This document shows, in pieces, positions 8,689-17,000 of a stretch of 64,000 nt of DNA. The first letter of the stretch is position 1. Each line of letters starts with the position of its first letter. The stretch is from Granulicella pectinivorans (GTDB taxonomy: Bacteria; Acidobacteriota; Terriglobia; Terriglobales; Acidobacteriaceae), in contig NZ_FOZL01000001.1 in assembly GCF_900114625.1 (NCBI RefSeq), forward strand, positions 682,001 through 746,000, given 5' to 3'. Both the position numbers and the translations under genes were made by a program. The notes beneath the pieces were generated by a model. That model was not told where the DNA came from. It saw nothing but the letters and a program-made list of their open reading frames with translations, and did not search any database.

Positions 8689-9708
8689 TTAGGCGATGTG
8701 GCGGCCTACTACGGGGGCCAGCTGGCGGAGTTGGGCCATCAGCTTTTCGAGCTGGGCCGGGAAGAGGCTCTGGGCTCCGTCGGACATGGCCTTGTCGGGG
8801 TTGGGGTGCATCTCCATGAGGAGGCCGTCGGCGCCGGCAGCGACGCTCGCGAGGGCCATCGGTGGGACGAGGTCGCGGATGCCTACGCCGTGCGACGGGT
8901 CGCCGAAGACGGGGAGATGGGTGAGCTTCTTCAAGACCGGGATGGCCGAGATGTCCATCGTGTTGCGGGTGTAGGTCTCGTAGGTGCGGATGCCGCGCTC
9001 GCAGAGCATGAGGTCGTAGTTGCCGCCGGAGAGGATGTACTCGGCCGAGAGCAGCACCTCTTCGATGGTGGCGGCGATGCCGCGCTTCATGAGGACGGGC
9101 TTGCGGATGTAGCCGAGCTCGCGGAGGAGGTTGAAGTTCTGCATGTTGCGCGCGCCGACCTGGAAGCAGTCGATGTAGGGCAGCATGAGTTCGATCTGCG
9201 AGATCTCCATGACCTCCGTGATGACGAGGAGGTTGGTCTGGTCGGCGACTTCGCGGAGGAGCTTGAGGCCTTCGAGGCCCATGCCCTGGAAGGAGTAGGG
9301 CGAGGAGCGGGGCTTGAATGCTCCGCCGCGAAGGAACTTGGCTCCGGCGGCGGCGACCTGCTGTGCGGAGAGGAGGATCTGGTCCTTCGACTCGACGGAG
9401 CAGGGCCCGGCCATGACGACGACCTCTTCGCCGCCGACGACGACGCCGTTGGGGAAGGTGATCTTTGTGCCCTCGGGGCGGAAGCTGCGGCCGGCGAGTT
9501 TGTAGGGGCTGGAGATGCGATAAGCATCGAAGACGCCGGAGAGGACCTTGAACTCGGCGACGTCGAAGTGGCCGGGGGTGCCGACGCCGGCGAGGATGGT
9601 TTGCTGGGCGCCGGTGGTGCGGTGAACGTCGAATCCGAGCTCGACCATGCGCTCGATGACTGCGTGAATGTCCTGCTCGCTTGCTGCTCCCTGCATCGCT
9701 ACGATCAT
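8689..9708 (-). CDS. aroF: 3-deoxy-7-phosphoheptulonate (DAHP) synthase
   Basis: 339 residues. It condenses phosphoenolpyruvate and erythrose-4-phosphate, the first step of the shikimate pathway. An N-terminal ferredoxin-like regulatory domain (about 1-70, MIVAMQGAASEQDIHAVIER) precedes the (beta/alpha)8 barrel, as in the Thermotoga-type (type I-beta) enzymes. Barrel motifs seen: MAGPCSVES, FLRGGAFKPRSSPYSFQG, VGARNMQNF, LMKRGIAAT, GDPSHGVG and LLMEMHPNPDKA, which hold the metal- and PEP-binding residues. Regulatory domains of this type confer feedback by Tyr/Phe in Thermotoga; here that is inference. It lies between aroQ and tyrA on the same strand. Confidence 0.95.
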   Translation of the reverse strand: MIVAMQGAASEQDIHAVIERMVELGFDVHRTTGAQQTILAGVGTPGHFDVAEFKVLSGVFDAYRISSPYKLAGRSFRPEGTKITFPNGVVVGGEEVVVMAGPCSVESKDQILLSAQQVAAAGAKFLRGGAFKPRSSPYSFQGMGLEGLKLLREVADQTNLLVITEVMEISQIELMLPYIDCFQVGARNMQNFNLLRELGYIRKPVLMKRGIAATIEEVLLSAEYILSGGNYDLMLCERGIRTYETYTRNTMDISAIPVLKKLTHLPVFGDPSHGVGIRDLVPPMALASVAAGADGLLMEMHPNPDKAMSDGAQSLFPAQLEKLMAQLRQLAPVVGRHIA

Positions 9709-9778
9709 TGTGGTTTATGCCTTTTTCTGTATAAGGAACAAATTTTGTTGCTTATTGCGGTATGGGTAACGCGTTTTG

Positions 9779-10048
9779 TTACGAACTTGTGGGGCGCTGC
9801 TGCAAGGTGCGCATGACGTCGACGATGCGCTCGAAGACGTGCTGGATTTCGGTGTCTTCGAGGGGGCCCTTGTTGCATTGGCGGACGTGGTCGAAGACCT
9901 GTTGCTCGCGTCCGGGCTCGTAGACGCGGGCTCCGGCTTGTTTCTTCAGGACGCCGATGGCTGCTGCTGCCTCGGCACGCTTGCTGATGAGGTCAACGAT
10001 CTGCTCATCCAACTCATCGATTTTGGCCCGCCAGTCTGCTATCTCCAT
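9779..10048 (-). CDS. aroQ: chorismate mutase, AroQ class
   Basis: 89 residues, the size of a free-standing all-helical AroQ chorismate mutase, which rearranges chorismate to prephenate in the cytoplasm. The first helix (WRAKIDELDEQIVDLISKRA) carries the conserved R, D and R residues and the following AAAIGVLKKQAG supplies the catalytic Lys/Arg. The third helix (EIQHVFERIVDVMRTLQQ) completes the fold. A GAGGG site six bases before the ATG at 10048 supports the start. Neighbouring aroF of the type I-beta class often forms a complex with such a mutase in other bacteria; whether it does here is unknown. Confidence 0.93.
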   Translation of the reverse strand: MEIADWRAKIDELDEQIVDLISKRAEAAAAIGVLKKQAGARVYEPGREQQVFDHVRQCNKGPLEDTEIQHVFERIVDVMRTLQQRPTSS

Positions 10049-10170
10049 CGTGTTCCCTCGTTCCTTGATCTTAAGTGCGCCCTATGCGGGCGGCGGTCAC
10101 TTCGTGACTTTTATACCGGTCGTGCTGCGATGATGTAGTGCGGGCCTTTCTTTGGTCGGCTATGAGATGC

Positions 10171-10932
10171 CTAGGCACGTAAGCCTGCGATGAACTTGCC
10201 CACCTCTTTTGCTGCTTGTTCGGGGCCGGTTTTTTCGATGAGCGCAACGAGTGCGCTGCCGATGATGGCGGCGTCGGCGAACTCGCCGACCGCCTTGACG
10301 TGCGCGGCGTTCGAGATGCCGAAGCCGACGGCGATGGGAAGCTGGGTGAACTGGCGGAGGCGAGCTACCAGCGCGGGGGCGTCCGAGTTGACGGCATCCT
10401 GCGTGCCGGTGATGCCGACGCGAGAGATGGCGTAGACGAAGCCTTTGGAGGATTCGCCGATGGCCTTGAGGCGGGCGTCGGGGCTTGTAGGGGCGGCGAG
10501 GAAGACGGGAGCGAGGTCATTTGCAGCCATTTCGGTTACATATTCGCCGGCCTCTTCGACGATCATGTCGGTGAGGAGCACGCCGTCGGCTCCGTTCTCC
10601 TTTGCGGCGGCGCAGAAGGGTTTCATGCCCATGCGGACGACTGGGTTCAGATAGGAGAAGAGGACGATGCCGCAGTGGGGGCGGGCTTGGCGGAGCTCTT
10701 TCGACAGGGCCAACACATCCGTCAGGCGGGTGCCCTTGGCTACGGCGCGTTCCGAGGCGCGCTGGATGACGGGACCGTCGGCGAGAGGATCGGAGAAGGG
10801 GACGCCGAGCTCGATGACGTCGGCACCGTTATCGATGGCGGCGAGGGCGATGTCGCGGGTGGTGGCGAGGTCGGGGTCGCCGGCGGTGAGGTAGGCTACG
10901 ATGCCGGGCTTGTTGGGGAATTGAATGGGCAT
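10171..10932 (-). CDS. trpA: tryptophan synthase alpha subunit
   Basis: 253 residues. It cleaves indole-3-glycerol phosphate to indole and glyceraldehyde-3-phosphate; the indole is channelled to TrpB. The catalytic pair is E41 and D52 in ELGVPFSDPLADGP, 11 residues apart as in the E. coli enzyme, and phosphate-binding glycines are in VGFGISNAAH and IIGSALV. Its ATG immediately abuts the stop of the unknown gene upstream, which indicates tight translational linkage. trpA and trpB are separated by two genes here, which is unusual. Confidence 0.96.
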   Translation of the reverse strand: MPIQFPNKPGIVAYLTAGDPDLATTRDIALAAIDNGADVIELGVPFSDPLADGPVIQRASERAVAKGTRLTDVLALSKELRQARPHCGIVLFSYLNPVVRMGMKPFCAAAKENGADGVLLTDMIVEEAGEYVTEMAANDLAPVFLAAPTSPDARLKAIGESSKGFVYAISRVGITGTQDAVNSDAPALVARLRQFTQLPIAVGFGISNAAHVKAVGEFADAAIIGSALVALIEKTGPEQAAKEVGKFIAGLRA

Positions 10933-11325
10933 TTAGTTTTCCTGGTATCCAAGCTCTTGATGCAGAGCGATGACTTCTTCTTCGGTAAGGGGGCCCTTTT
11001 GGACGATGACGCCGAGGACGCGGGTGGTGGCGGAGTCGGTGAAGATAATGGGAGTGACGTGCGGATTGCGATAGTAGAGACGGCCTTTCGCGCGTGGTCC
11101 TTCGTCGAGAAGAGCGTCCTGCAGGCCGGTGACGAGTTCGGTCCAGCCTGCCGCGAGGGTTCCGCGTTTGGCGGCGAGGTGTGCGCGGATGGAGTAGCCC
11201 TTTTCGAGCTCGAGCAGGCTGCCTTCGAGAGACTCGATCTCGCCGGGGCCGGACAGCTCAAGGATGGCGGCTGGGGCTTCCGTGAGGGACGATTCTTCAA
11301 GGAGGATGATGAGTTTCTGGTGCAT
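10933..11325 (-). CDS. conserved-looking unknown protein inside trp cluster
   Basis: 130 residues, acidic, no signal peptide and no membrane segment. Visible blocks are LIILLEESSLTEAPAAILEL, GWTELVTGLQDALLDE, KGRLYYRNPHVTPIIFTDSA and a final KGPLTEEEVIALHQELGYQ. I do not recognise the family. Protein-like composition, codon use like its neighbours and direct abutment with trpA (stop at 10933, trpA ATG at 10932) argue that it is a real gene. Its place between trpB and trpA suggests, but does not show, a role linked to tryptophan synthesis. Confidence 0.8.
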   Translation of the reverse strand: MHQKLIILLEESSLTEAPAAILELSGPGEIESLEGSLLELEKGYSIRAHLAAKRGTLAAGWTELVTGLQDALLDEGPRAKGRLYYRNPHVTPIIFTDSATTRVLGVIVQKGPLTEEEVIALHQELGYQEN

Positions 11326-11351
11326 GCTAGGTTCCGTGCTCCGTGGCTTGC

Positions 11352-11771
11352 TTAGTTCTGGGGTGTGGAAGTCTGTTGAGCATCCTGCGACGGTTGCGTG
11401 GATTTTGCCAAAAGCGCCTGGGCTTCCGCCTGCGCCTTGGCCTTTTCCTTTGGGTTGCCCATGGTGAAGTTGACCGTGACTGTGGTGTCTACTTCGACCA
11501 CGCGGCCGAAGTGCGTATAGGGCTTGTACGTCCAGTACTGGACGGCGTTGATGGCAGCTTCGCGCAGCTCTGGAGGGCCGCTAACGACGTGAATGTCCTG
11601 CACCTTGCCCTCTTTGGAGATGGTGGCCTTGAGAACAACGTGACCCTCGATTCCGGCGGCCTTAGCGGCAAGCGGGTACCCCGGCGGTTTTGCGCTGGCA
11701 AGCGTTTGCGCGTTGAGAGCGCCCGCAATCGCGAAGAGGCAGAGCGCAGTAGCGAGGAGACGGAGTTTCAT
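11352..11771 (-). CDS. exported TonB C-terminal domain protein
   Basis: 139 residues with a signal peptide (MKLRLLATALCLFAIAGALN then AQ). The core is a TonB C-terminal domain: GYPLAAKAAGIEGHVVLKAT, then ISKEGKVQDIHVVSGPPELR and AAINAVQYWTYKPY, as found in TonB and in many free periplasmic TonB-like proteins of Acidobacteriota. It has no proline-rich spacer before the domain and only a cleavable N-terminus, so it is not a classic energy transducer. A charged Gln/Ala tail follows. It lies two bases after the trpB stop and is an odd member of an amino acid operon. Confidence 0.85.
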   Translation of the reverse strand: MKLRLLATALCLFAIAGALNAQTLASAKPPGYPLAAKAAGIEGHVVLKATISKEGKVQDIHVVSGPPELREAAINAVQYWTYKPYTHFGRVVEVDTTVTVNFTMGNPKEKAKAQAEAQALLAKSTQPSQDAQQTSTPQN

Positions 11772-11773
11772 CG

Positions 11774-13009
11774 TTATGCTTCCTTTGGCTTTGCGCCCTT
11801 GAGGTCGAGCTCGCGGGCGAGGATGCCCATGTCTTTGTCGCCGCGGCCGGAGAGGTTGATCATGATGATCTGGTCCTTGCTCATGGTGGCGGCGAGGCGG
11901 ATGCCCTCGGCGACGGCGTGGGCGGACTCGAGCGCGGGGAGGATGCCCTCGGTGCGGCTGAGGGCGATGGTGGCCTTCAACGCGTCTTCGTCGGAGCAGG
12001 AGACGTAGGTGGCGCGACCGCTGTCGTGGAGCATGGCGTGCTCGGGGCCGACGGAGGCGTAGTCGAGACCGGCGGAGACGGAGTGCGTGGTGGCAACCTG
12101 GCCGGCGTCGTTCTGGAGGACGTAGGAGTAGGTGCCCTGGAGGACGCCGGGGAGGCCTCCGCCAACTTTCTGGAAGCGGGCGGCGTGCTCGCCGAGTGCG
12201 GTGCCACGGCCACCGGCTTCGACGCCGATGAGCTGGACGTTGGCGTCGGGGATGAACTCGTAGAAGGCTCCGATGGCGTTGGAGCCGCCGCCGACGCAGG
12301 CTACGACGGCGGTTGGGAGCTGGCCCACTTCGGACAGGAACTGCTTGCGGGCCTCGATGGAGATAACGCGGTGGAAGTTGCGGACCATCGTGGGGTAGGG
12401 GTGGGCGCCGAGGGCGGAGCCGAGGATGTAGTAGGTGGTGCGGACGTTGGTGACCCAGTCGCGCATGGCGTCGTTGATGGCGTCCTTGAGGGTTGCGGAG
12501 CCGGAGGAGACGCCGCGGACTTCGGCACCCAGGAGGCGCATGCGGTAGACGTTGAGCTCCTGGCGGCGCATGTCTTCTTCGCCCATGTAGATGACGCAGT
12601 CGAGGCCGAGGAGGGCGCAGACGGTGGCTGTGGCGACGCCGTGCTGGCCGGCTCCGGTCTCGGCGATGATGCGCTGCTTGCCCATGCGGCGGGCGAGCAG
12701 ACCCTGGCCGAGGGCGTTGTTGATCTTGTGCGCGCCGGTGTGGAGGAGGTCTTCGCGCTTCAGGTAGATTTTTGCGCCACCGGTTTGCTCGGAGAGGCGC
12801 TTGGCGAAGTAGAGGGGGGTGGGGCGTCCGCAGTAGTGGTGGAGGAGGCCGTCGAGCTCGGTGTGGAAGGCGGGGTCGGCCTGGGCCTCGGCGTAGGCGT
12901 GCTCGAGCTCTTCGAGCGCTGCCATGAGGGTCTCGGGTACGTAGCGTCCGCCGTAGGCTCCGAAACGTCCTGCTACGGTTGTTGCCGGGTTTTCTACCAT
13001 CGTTGCCAT
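11774..13009 (-). CDS. trpB: tryptophan synthase beta subunit
   Basis: 411 residues. It joins indole and serine to tryptophan with PLP. The PLP lysine is K95 in LLHTGAHKINNALGQ; GAEVRGVSSGSATLKDA and the GGGSNAIG phosphate loop follow; TEGILPALESAHA lies near the C-terminus. ATG at 13009 is chosen because GGAG lies five bases upstream; an earlier in-frame start at 13036 lacks a ribosome site and would lie inside the upstream terminator region. It is the first structural gene of the aromatic cluster and is preceded by the attenuator-like leader described at 13034-13230. Confidence 0.97.
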   Translation of the reverse strand: MATMVENPATTVAGRFGAYGGRYVPETLMAALEELEHAYAEAQADPAFHTELDGLLHHYCGRPTPLYFAKRLSEQTGGAKIYLKREDLLHTGAHKINNALGQGLLARRMGKQRIIAETGAGQHGVATATVCALLGLDCVIYMGEEDMRRQELNVYRMRLLGAEVRGVSSGSATLKDAINDAMRDWVTNVRTTYYILGSALGAHPYPTMVRNFHRVISIEARKQFLSEVGQLPTAVVACVGGGSNAIGAFYEFIPDANVQLIGVEAGGRGTALGEHAARFQKVGGGLPGVLQGTYSYVLQNDAGQVATTHSVSAGLDYASVGPEHAMLHDSGRATYVSCSDEDALKATIALSRTEGILPALESAHAVAEGIRLAATMSKDQIIMINLSGRGDKDMGILARELDLKGAKPKEA

Positions 13010-13033
13010 GTGTTCTCCAGGATTGCTTTGGGG

Positions 13034-13069
13034 CAAAACAAAAGCCGCATACCTTGTGAGGTCGCGGCT
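13034..13069 (-). terminator. attenuator terminator upstream of trpB
   Basis: Reading leftward, AGCCGC (13069-13064) and a second helix ACCT/AGGT enclose a small loop and pair with GCGGCT (13048-13043), followed by TTTTGTTTT. It is an intrinsic terminator in the untranslated leader, between the leader-peptide stop (13123) and the trpB start (13009). Segment AGCCGCGACC can alternatively pair with GGTAGCGGC in the leader peptide coding region, which would prevent termination. Confidence 0.8.
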
Positions 13070-13122
13070 GGCTGGGTGCTGAGGTTACTGGTCTGAAGCT
13101 AGAACGAAACTGTCAGATGAAC

Positions 13123-13191
13123 CTATCCCGCCGTGGCCGCTACCGTGCGCCAGTAGCGGAACGTAAACGACGGGTTGAAAAAGAAAGTCAT
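13123..13191 (-). CDS. aromatic amino acid leader peptide (attenuation)
   Basis: A 22-residue reading frame beginning MTFFFNPSFTF, then RYWRTVAATAG and TAG. Seven of its 22 residues are aromatic: Phe at 3, 4, 5, 9 and 11, Tyr 13 and Trp 14. It lies about 115 bases upstream of trpB, inside a leader that contains a protector hairpin overlapping the Arg-Tyr codons and a downstream terminator. This is the arrangement of ribosome-mediated attenuation known from enterobacterial trp and phe operons. Here the codons cover all three aromatic amino acids, matching the mixed gene content downstream. The ribosome site is weak and the predicted transcript start lies only a few bases before the ATG. Confidence 0.75.
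   Translation of the reverse strand: MTFFFNPSFTFRYWRTVAATAG
13137..13159 (-). promoter_or_regulatory. leader protector hairpin (segments 1:2 of attenuator)
   Basis: CCGCTAC pairs perfectly with GTAGCGG around a nine-base loop. The 5' arm overlaps the leader-peptide Arg-Tyr codons, so a ribosome stalled on the Phe/Tyr/Trp codons would mask it and free the 3' arm. The freed arm (GGTAGCGGC) matches the terminator's 5' arm (GCCGCGACC) at eight of nine positions, forming an antiterminator. Confidence 0.65.
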
Positions 13192-13201
13192 CTTGCGATC
13201 T

Positions 13202-13230
13202 AGCCTACATGGAGTTGGGGCTGGCTGCAA
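13202..13230 (-). promoter_or_regulatory. candidate sigma70-like promoter of the aromatic cluster
   Basis: Reading leftward, TTGCAG (13230-13225) and TAGGCT (13207-13202) are separated by exactly 17 bases. A start about seven bases downstream would fall at the leader-peptide ATG, giving a nearly leaderless short message. Matches to consensus are partial. Confidence 0.4.
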
Positions 13231-13326
13231 GGGTGGTTTTGGGAAAGCAGGGCTTCGCCAGGATCGAAAGGAGGAAAGACGCATGGGGACCGGGTACGAC
13301 CAAGACAACGAACGAAGCAGGTTGCC

Positions 13327-13354
13327 AGCGGGAATGACGCTCGTCATTCCCGCT
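13327..13354 (-). terminator. hairpin after SGNH hydrolase gene
   Basis: AGCGGGAATGACG at 13327-13339 is the exact reverse complement of 13342-13354. It starts directly after the stop of the SGNH gene. There is no T-tract, so termination is likely but not certain. Confidence 0.5.
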
Positions 13355-13356
13355 GC

Positions 13357-14067
13357 TCAGTGAGATGGGACAGGGCTGGAGAGATAGGAGTTCAGGAAGC
13401 CGGCGATGAAAGCTGCCTGAAGCATCCTGGTGGGCTCATCGAAGTGGACATGATCGATGTAGTGACCGTCGCCCATCTGCGCGGTGAAGGTGTAGAGGTC
13501 GATGGTCGGGACGTTGTTTTGTTTGAAGAGCTTTTCGGCGATCTCGTTGTAGCGCTTTACGTCGGCGTTGTAGCGGAAGAACTCCTTTGACAAGGCGTTG
13601 TGCCGCGCGTCGTTCACGGGGGTGGTGTTGATCCAGACGAGATGCCCACCTCTGGACTGGACCAGGGCGAGGATTGCGGCGAGGTTGTCGCGGTACTCGG
13701 CTGCGTCGATCGCAATCGCGTTCGTCTTGGGGATGCGCTTGATATCGTGCAGCCCGCAGTTGATGGCGACGAATTCAGGATGAAAGGCCTTGTCTGCGTA
13801 ACGGCCTTTCAGGTAGTCGAGGACCATCCGCGAGTTGCCGCCCTGCACGTTGGGATCGCTCAACTGCTGGGCGATGGTCTCCGGCGTGGGCGATGTCTTG
13901 CGGCTGAATTGGATGAGGCTCGCTGTATCCGCCTGAAGGAACGGCGTGTAGTAGATGGAGATACTGTCGCCTACAAGAAACAGCTTCGGCAGTTGTTGGG
14001 CATTGCCGGGCTGACCTACGCAGAGAACGAGAAGGAGCAGCGAAAGCCATTTCATGGTGATCTTCAT
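13357..14067 (-). CDS. exported SGNH/GDSL-family hydrolase
   Basis: 236 residues with a signal peptide (MKITMKWLSLLLLVLCVGQP then GNAQ). SGNH blocks are visible: nucleophile motif GDSIS with S35, GGNS, the NCGLHD version of block III, and a C-terminal HVHF segment supplying the catalytic Asp/His. Enzymes of this fold remove acetyl or other acyl groups from glycans or lipids; an esterase acting on a polysaccharide is likely given the neighbour. The gene starts 19 bases after the stop of the TonB-dependent receptor, so the two form an operon controlled from upstream of 17449, probably by the divergent LacI protein. A second ATG four codons downstream is also possible. Confidence 0.85.
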   Translation of the reverse strand: MKITMKWLSLLLLVLCVGQPGNAQQLPKLFLVGDSISIYYTPFLQADTASLIQFSRKTSPTPETIAQQLSDPNVQGGNSRMVLDYLKGRYADKAFHPEFVAINCGLHDIKRIPKTNAIAIDAAEYRDNLAAILALVQSRGGHLVWINTTPVNDARHNALSKEFFRYNADVKRYNEIAEKLFKQNNVPTIDLYTFTAQMGDGHYIDHVHFDEPTRMLQAAFIAGFLNSYLSSPVPSH

Positions 14068-14086
14068 GTGCGTTGCGTACGCTCCT

Positions 14087-17000
14087 CTAGAAGTTGAATC
14101 GTGCGGACAGGCGCATCGTCCGCTGGTTCGATGCCGATGTGATGATGCCGAAGCCGTTGAGGTTTTGCACGCCGTTGGTGGTCGTTACATTGGAGACGTT
14201 TGCGCCGGGGTTGCCGAAGGTGGGAGTATTCGTCAGGTTGAAGGCCTCTCCGCGAATCTGGAAGTTATAGCGGTCGCGGAAGCTGAAGCCCTTGGAGAGG
14301 CCCAGATTCCAATTGAAGTATCCGGGACCACGCAGGGAGTTCTTCGACGCGTTTCCGAAGGCGGCGGTCGTGACCGGAGCGAAGGCATTGGTATCGAAGT
14401 ACGGATTGCCGACGCCATGACCGCCCAGAATCCTGACGGTGGGAAGAACCTGGTTGGCGAACTGCGAGTTACCCGGCGCGTTGAGCGAGGAAGCCGATGC
14501 GGAGACCGTGAACGGCGTACCGCTGGTGCGGCTGATGAGGTTGTTCAACTGCCATCCACCAGCGATGTAGCTGAGCACTCCATGCGTGAGGTACCTCTGG
14601 TTCTTTCCGAAGGGCAGAGCCGTATTGCTGTAGAGCTGGAGGTTGTGTTTCCGGTCGAAGCCGCTGAGCCCGAAGTTCTTGCTATAGGCGGGCATGTAGC
14701 TGACGAGCGGGGTCGCGTCGGAGTTGTCGGCGTAGTTGTTGAGCGAGCGTGAGTAGGTGTAGTTCATGCCAATGGTGTTGCCGTGCGCGAAACGCTTCTT
14801 CAACATGGTCTGAAGGCCGTTGTAGCTGGCCGTGCCCATGGGAGTCTCCTGGGTGATGGCCGCCGTGGTGCCAAGGCTCTTGTATAGAGCGCCGCCCGCA
14901 GTGCCGGTGCCGGGAGCCGCCGCGTTCAGGTTCAGGGCCACGACTTCGCGGATGGATAACGTTCCAACATAGGTGGTCTGCAACGTGAAGCCTTTGAACA
15001 GATCTCGCTGGATGGCGATGTTGTAGGACTCGATATAGCCGCGCCTGTAGTTGTGTGGGTAAGTGGTGGTCGTGAGGGTAAGCGGGATGGGTAGAACACC
15101 GGTACTGATATCGGGGAAGGTAGCTGCGGGGATGCCGGTGGCCAGACTTCCTGCGGCTAAGTACGAGCTTGCTCCCGAATACGTCTGCGAGATGACCGCC
15201 GGATAGGCAACGAGCATGTTGCGGAAGCTGTCGGGATTGACGGTCATGCCGTATCCCCCGCGGATCACGGTCTTCTCTCCGAGGCGATAGGCGAGGCCGA
15301 TACGTGGCGCGAAGTTCCCCTTACCGGCGTTGATGCCTGCCGTCTTCGAGACGCCACCGAGGCCGCCCAGATAGACGTTGCCTGTGAGCGGGTCGTAGGC
15401 GTTGCCGCCAAAGTGATCGCGCGTGGCGAAGGGATAGACCTCATACCGGATGCCGTAGGTGAGCGTGAGCGAATTGGTCATCTGCCATTGATCGCGCGCG
15501 TAGAAGGCCCATACCGATTCACGCAGCGTGCCGGGATTCAGGAACTGGGTGTCCTTGCCCATGGCCTGAGGCAGACCGAGCAGGAAGTCGGCAAAGCTGT
15601 TGTAGGAGTTGGTCGCAGCGCCGCCCTTGAGCGAGGTAAGACCGCCGGTAAAGGTGAAGCCGCCACGCGGGCCATAGGTGTTCTGCGGCTGGAAGTGGTT
15701 CACATTGTAGTGCTGATACTCCATGCCGAAGCGCAGGGAGTGAGTTCGCTTTGTCCATGTGAGGTTGGCTGCAACCGTGTAAGTGTTGTCATGGTAGAGC
15801 TGCGGATTCGGCGCGGATGGATTGCCGAGTGAGGATAGCCCGGAGAAGATAAAGGCGGGGAAGCCGGCCTGCAGCGGGCTTGGTCCGTTGGTTCCGGGAA
15901 TCTGCAGGAATGTGAGGCCGTAGTTCTGGTCGAGATCGGTGTTCGCGGTCGCAAGTCCGACACGCGAGAATCCCATGTTGGCGTCGGCGAAGACATTCGA
16001 GGTGAAGGCATAGGTGCCGCCGAGACCGACCGCCTGGAAGATACTTGGTGCATTGCCGGGCTGACCGCCGTCGGCAGGCGTGCCGCCCGCTTTGCCAAGG
16101 GGCTGAGGATCGAAGAGCGACGACTTCTGCACGCCGTAACGAAGGAAGGTGGAGCTCTTCGATGAGGGCTTGTAGTCGACACGGCTATCCACGATGTCGC
16201 GCGTGTACTGACCGCTGGCGCTGGTGAAGAAGTTGCTTGAAAGAGCGGATGTCGTCACGTTCGGCGCGGGCAGCAGAGAGAGCATTTGGTTGGCGGCGAA
16301 GGCGAAGCGGCTGGCCGGGATGATGTTGTTGGCGAAGGGCTGACGGCCTGTACCGTCGGGGTTTCCCGTGGACGGATCGTAGATGGTGGTGCCTGTCCCC
16401 TGGAAGTTTCCTGCCCGCATCGCAAGAGTGGGCACGGTCTGGAAGCCGCTCTGGTTCTGCGACCGGCGGGACCTCTCCCAGTTGGCGAAGAAGAAGGCCT
16501 TGTTGCGCATGATCGGTCCGCCAAAGTTCACTCCGAACTGATTGAGGATGTACTTGGGAACATGAAGCTGCGTAACGGGCAGAAAGTAGTTGCGTGCCGC
16601 CAGCGCACTGATGGTGTTATATTCCCACGCCGTGCCGTGATACTGATTTGTGCCGGATTTTGTAGCAATATTGACGATGGCTCCAGCCGCGAGACCCTGC
16701 TCGGCGTCGAAGCTGTTGGTCACGATGTCGACGGACTGGATGGCTTCGGTGGAAGGGATGTAGGCCGCGACGTCGGGCACCCAGGCGTAGATCGAACTCG
16801 CGCCATCGATGCGGGTGTTGTTGTTGGTATCGGAGACACCGTTCACGTTGGAGACGAGGGTGTCGGAAGGCGTGCCCGATTCGGAGTGTCCAAGCACGGG
16901 CGGAGAGAAGCCGGGGACGATTGTGTAGAGGCTCTGCACGTTGCGCATGCCTGGTCCGGGGCCACCGGGAAGCGTCTCCAACTGAGCTGCCTCCAACTGC

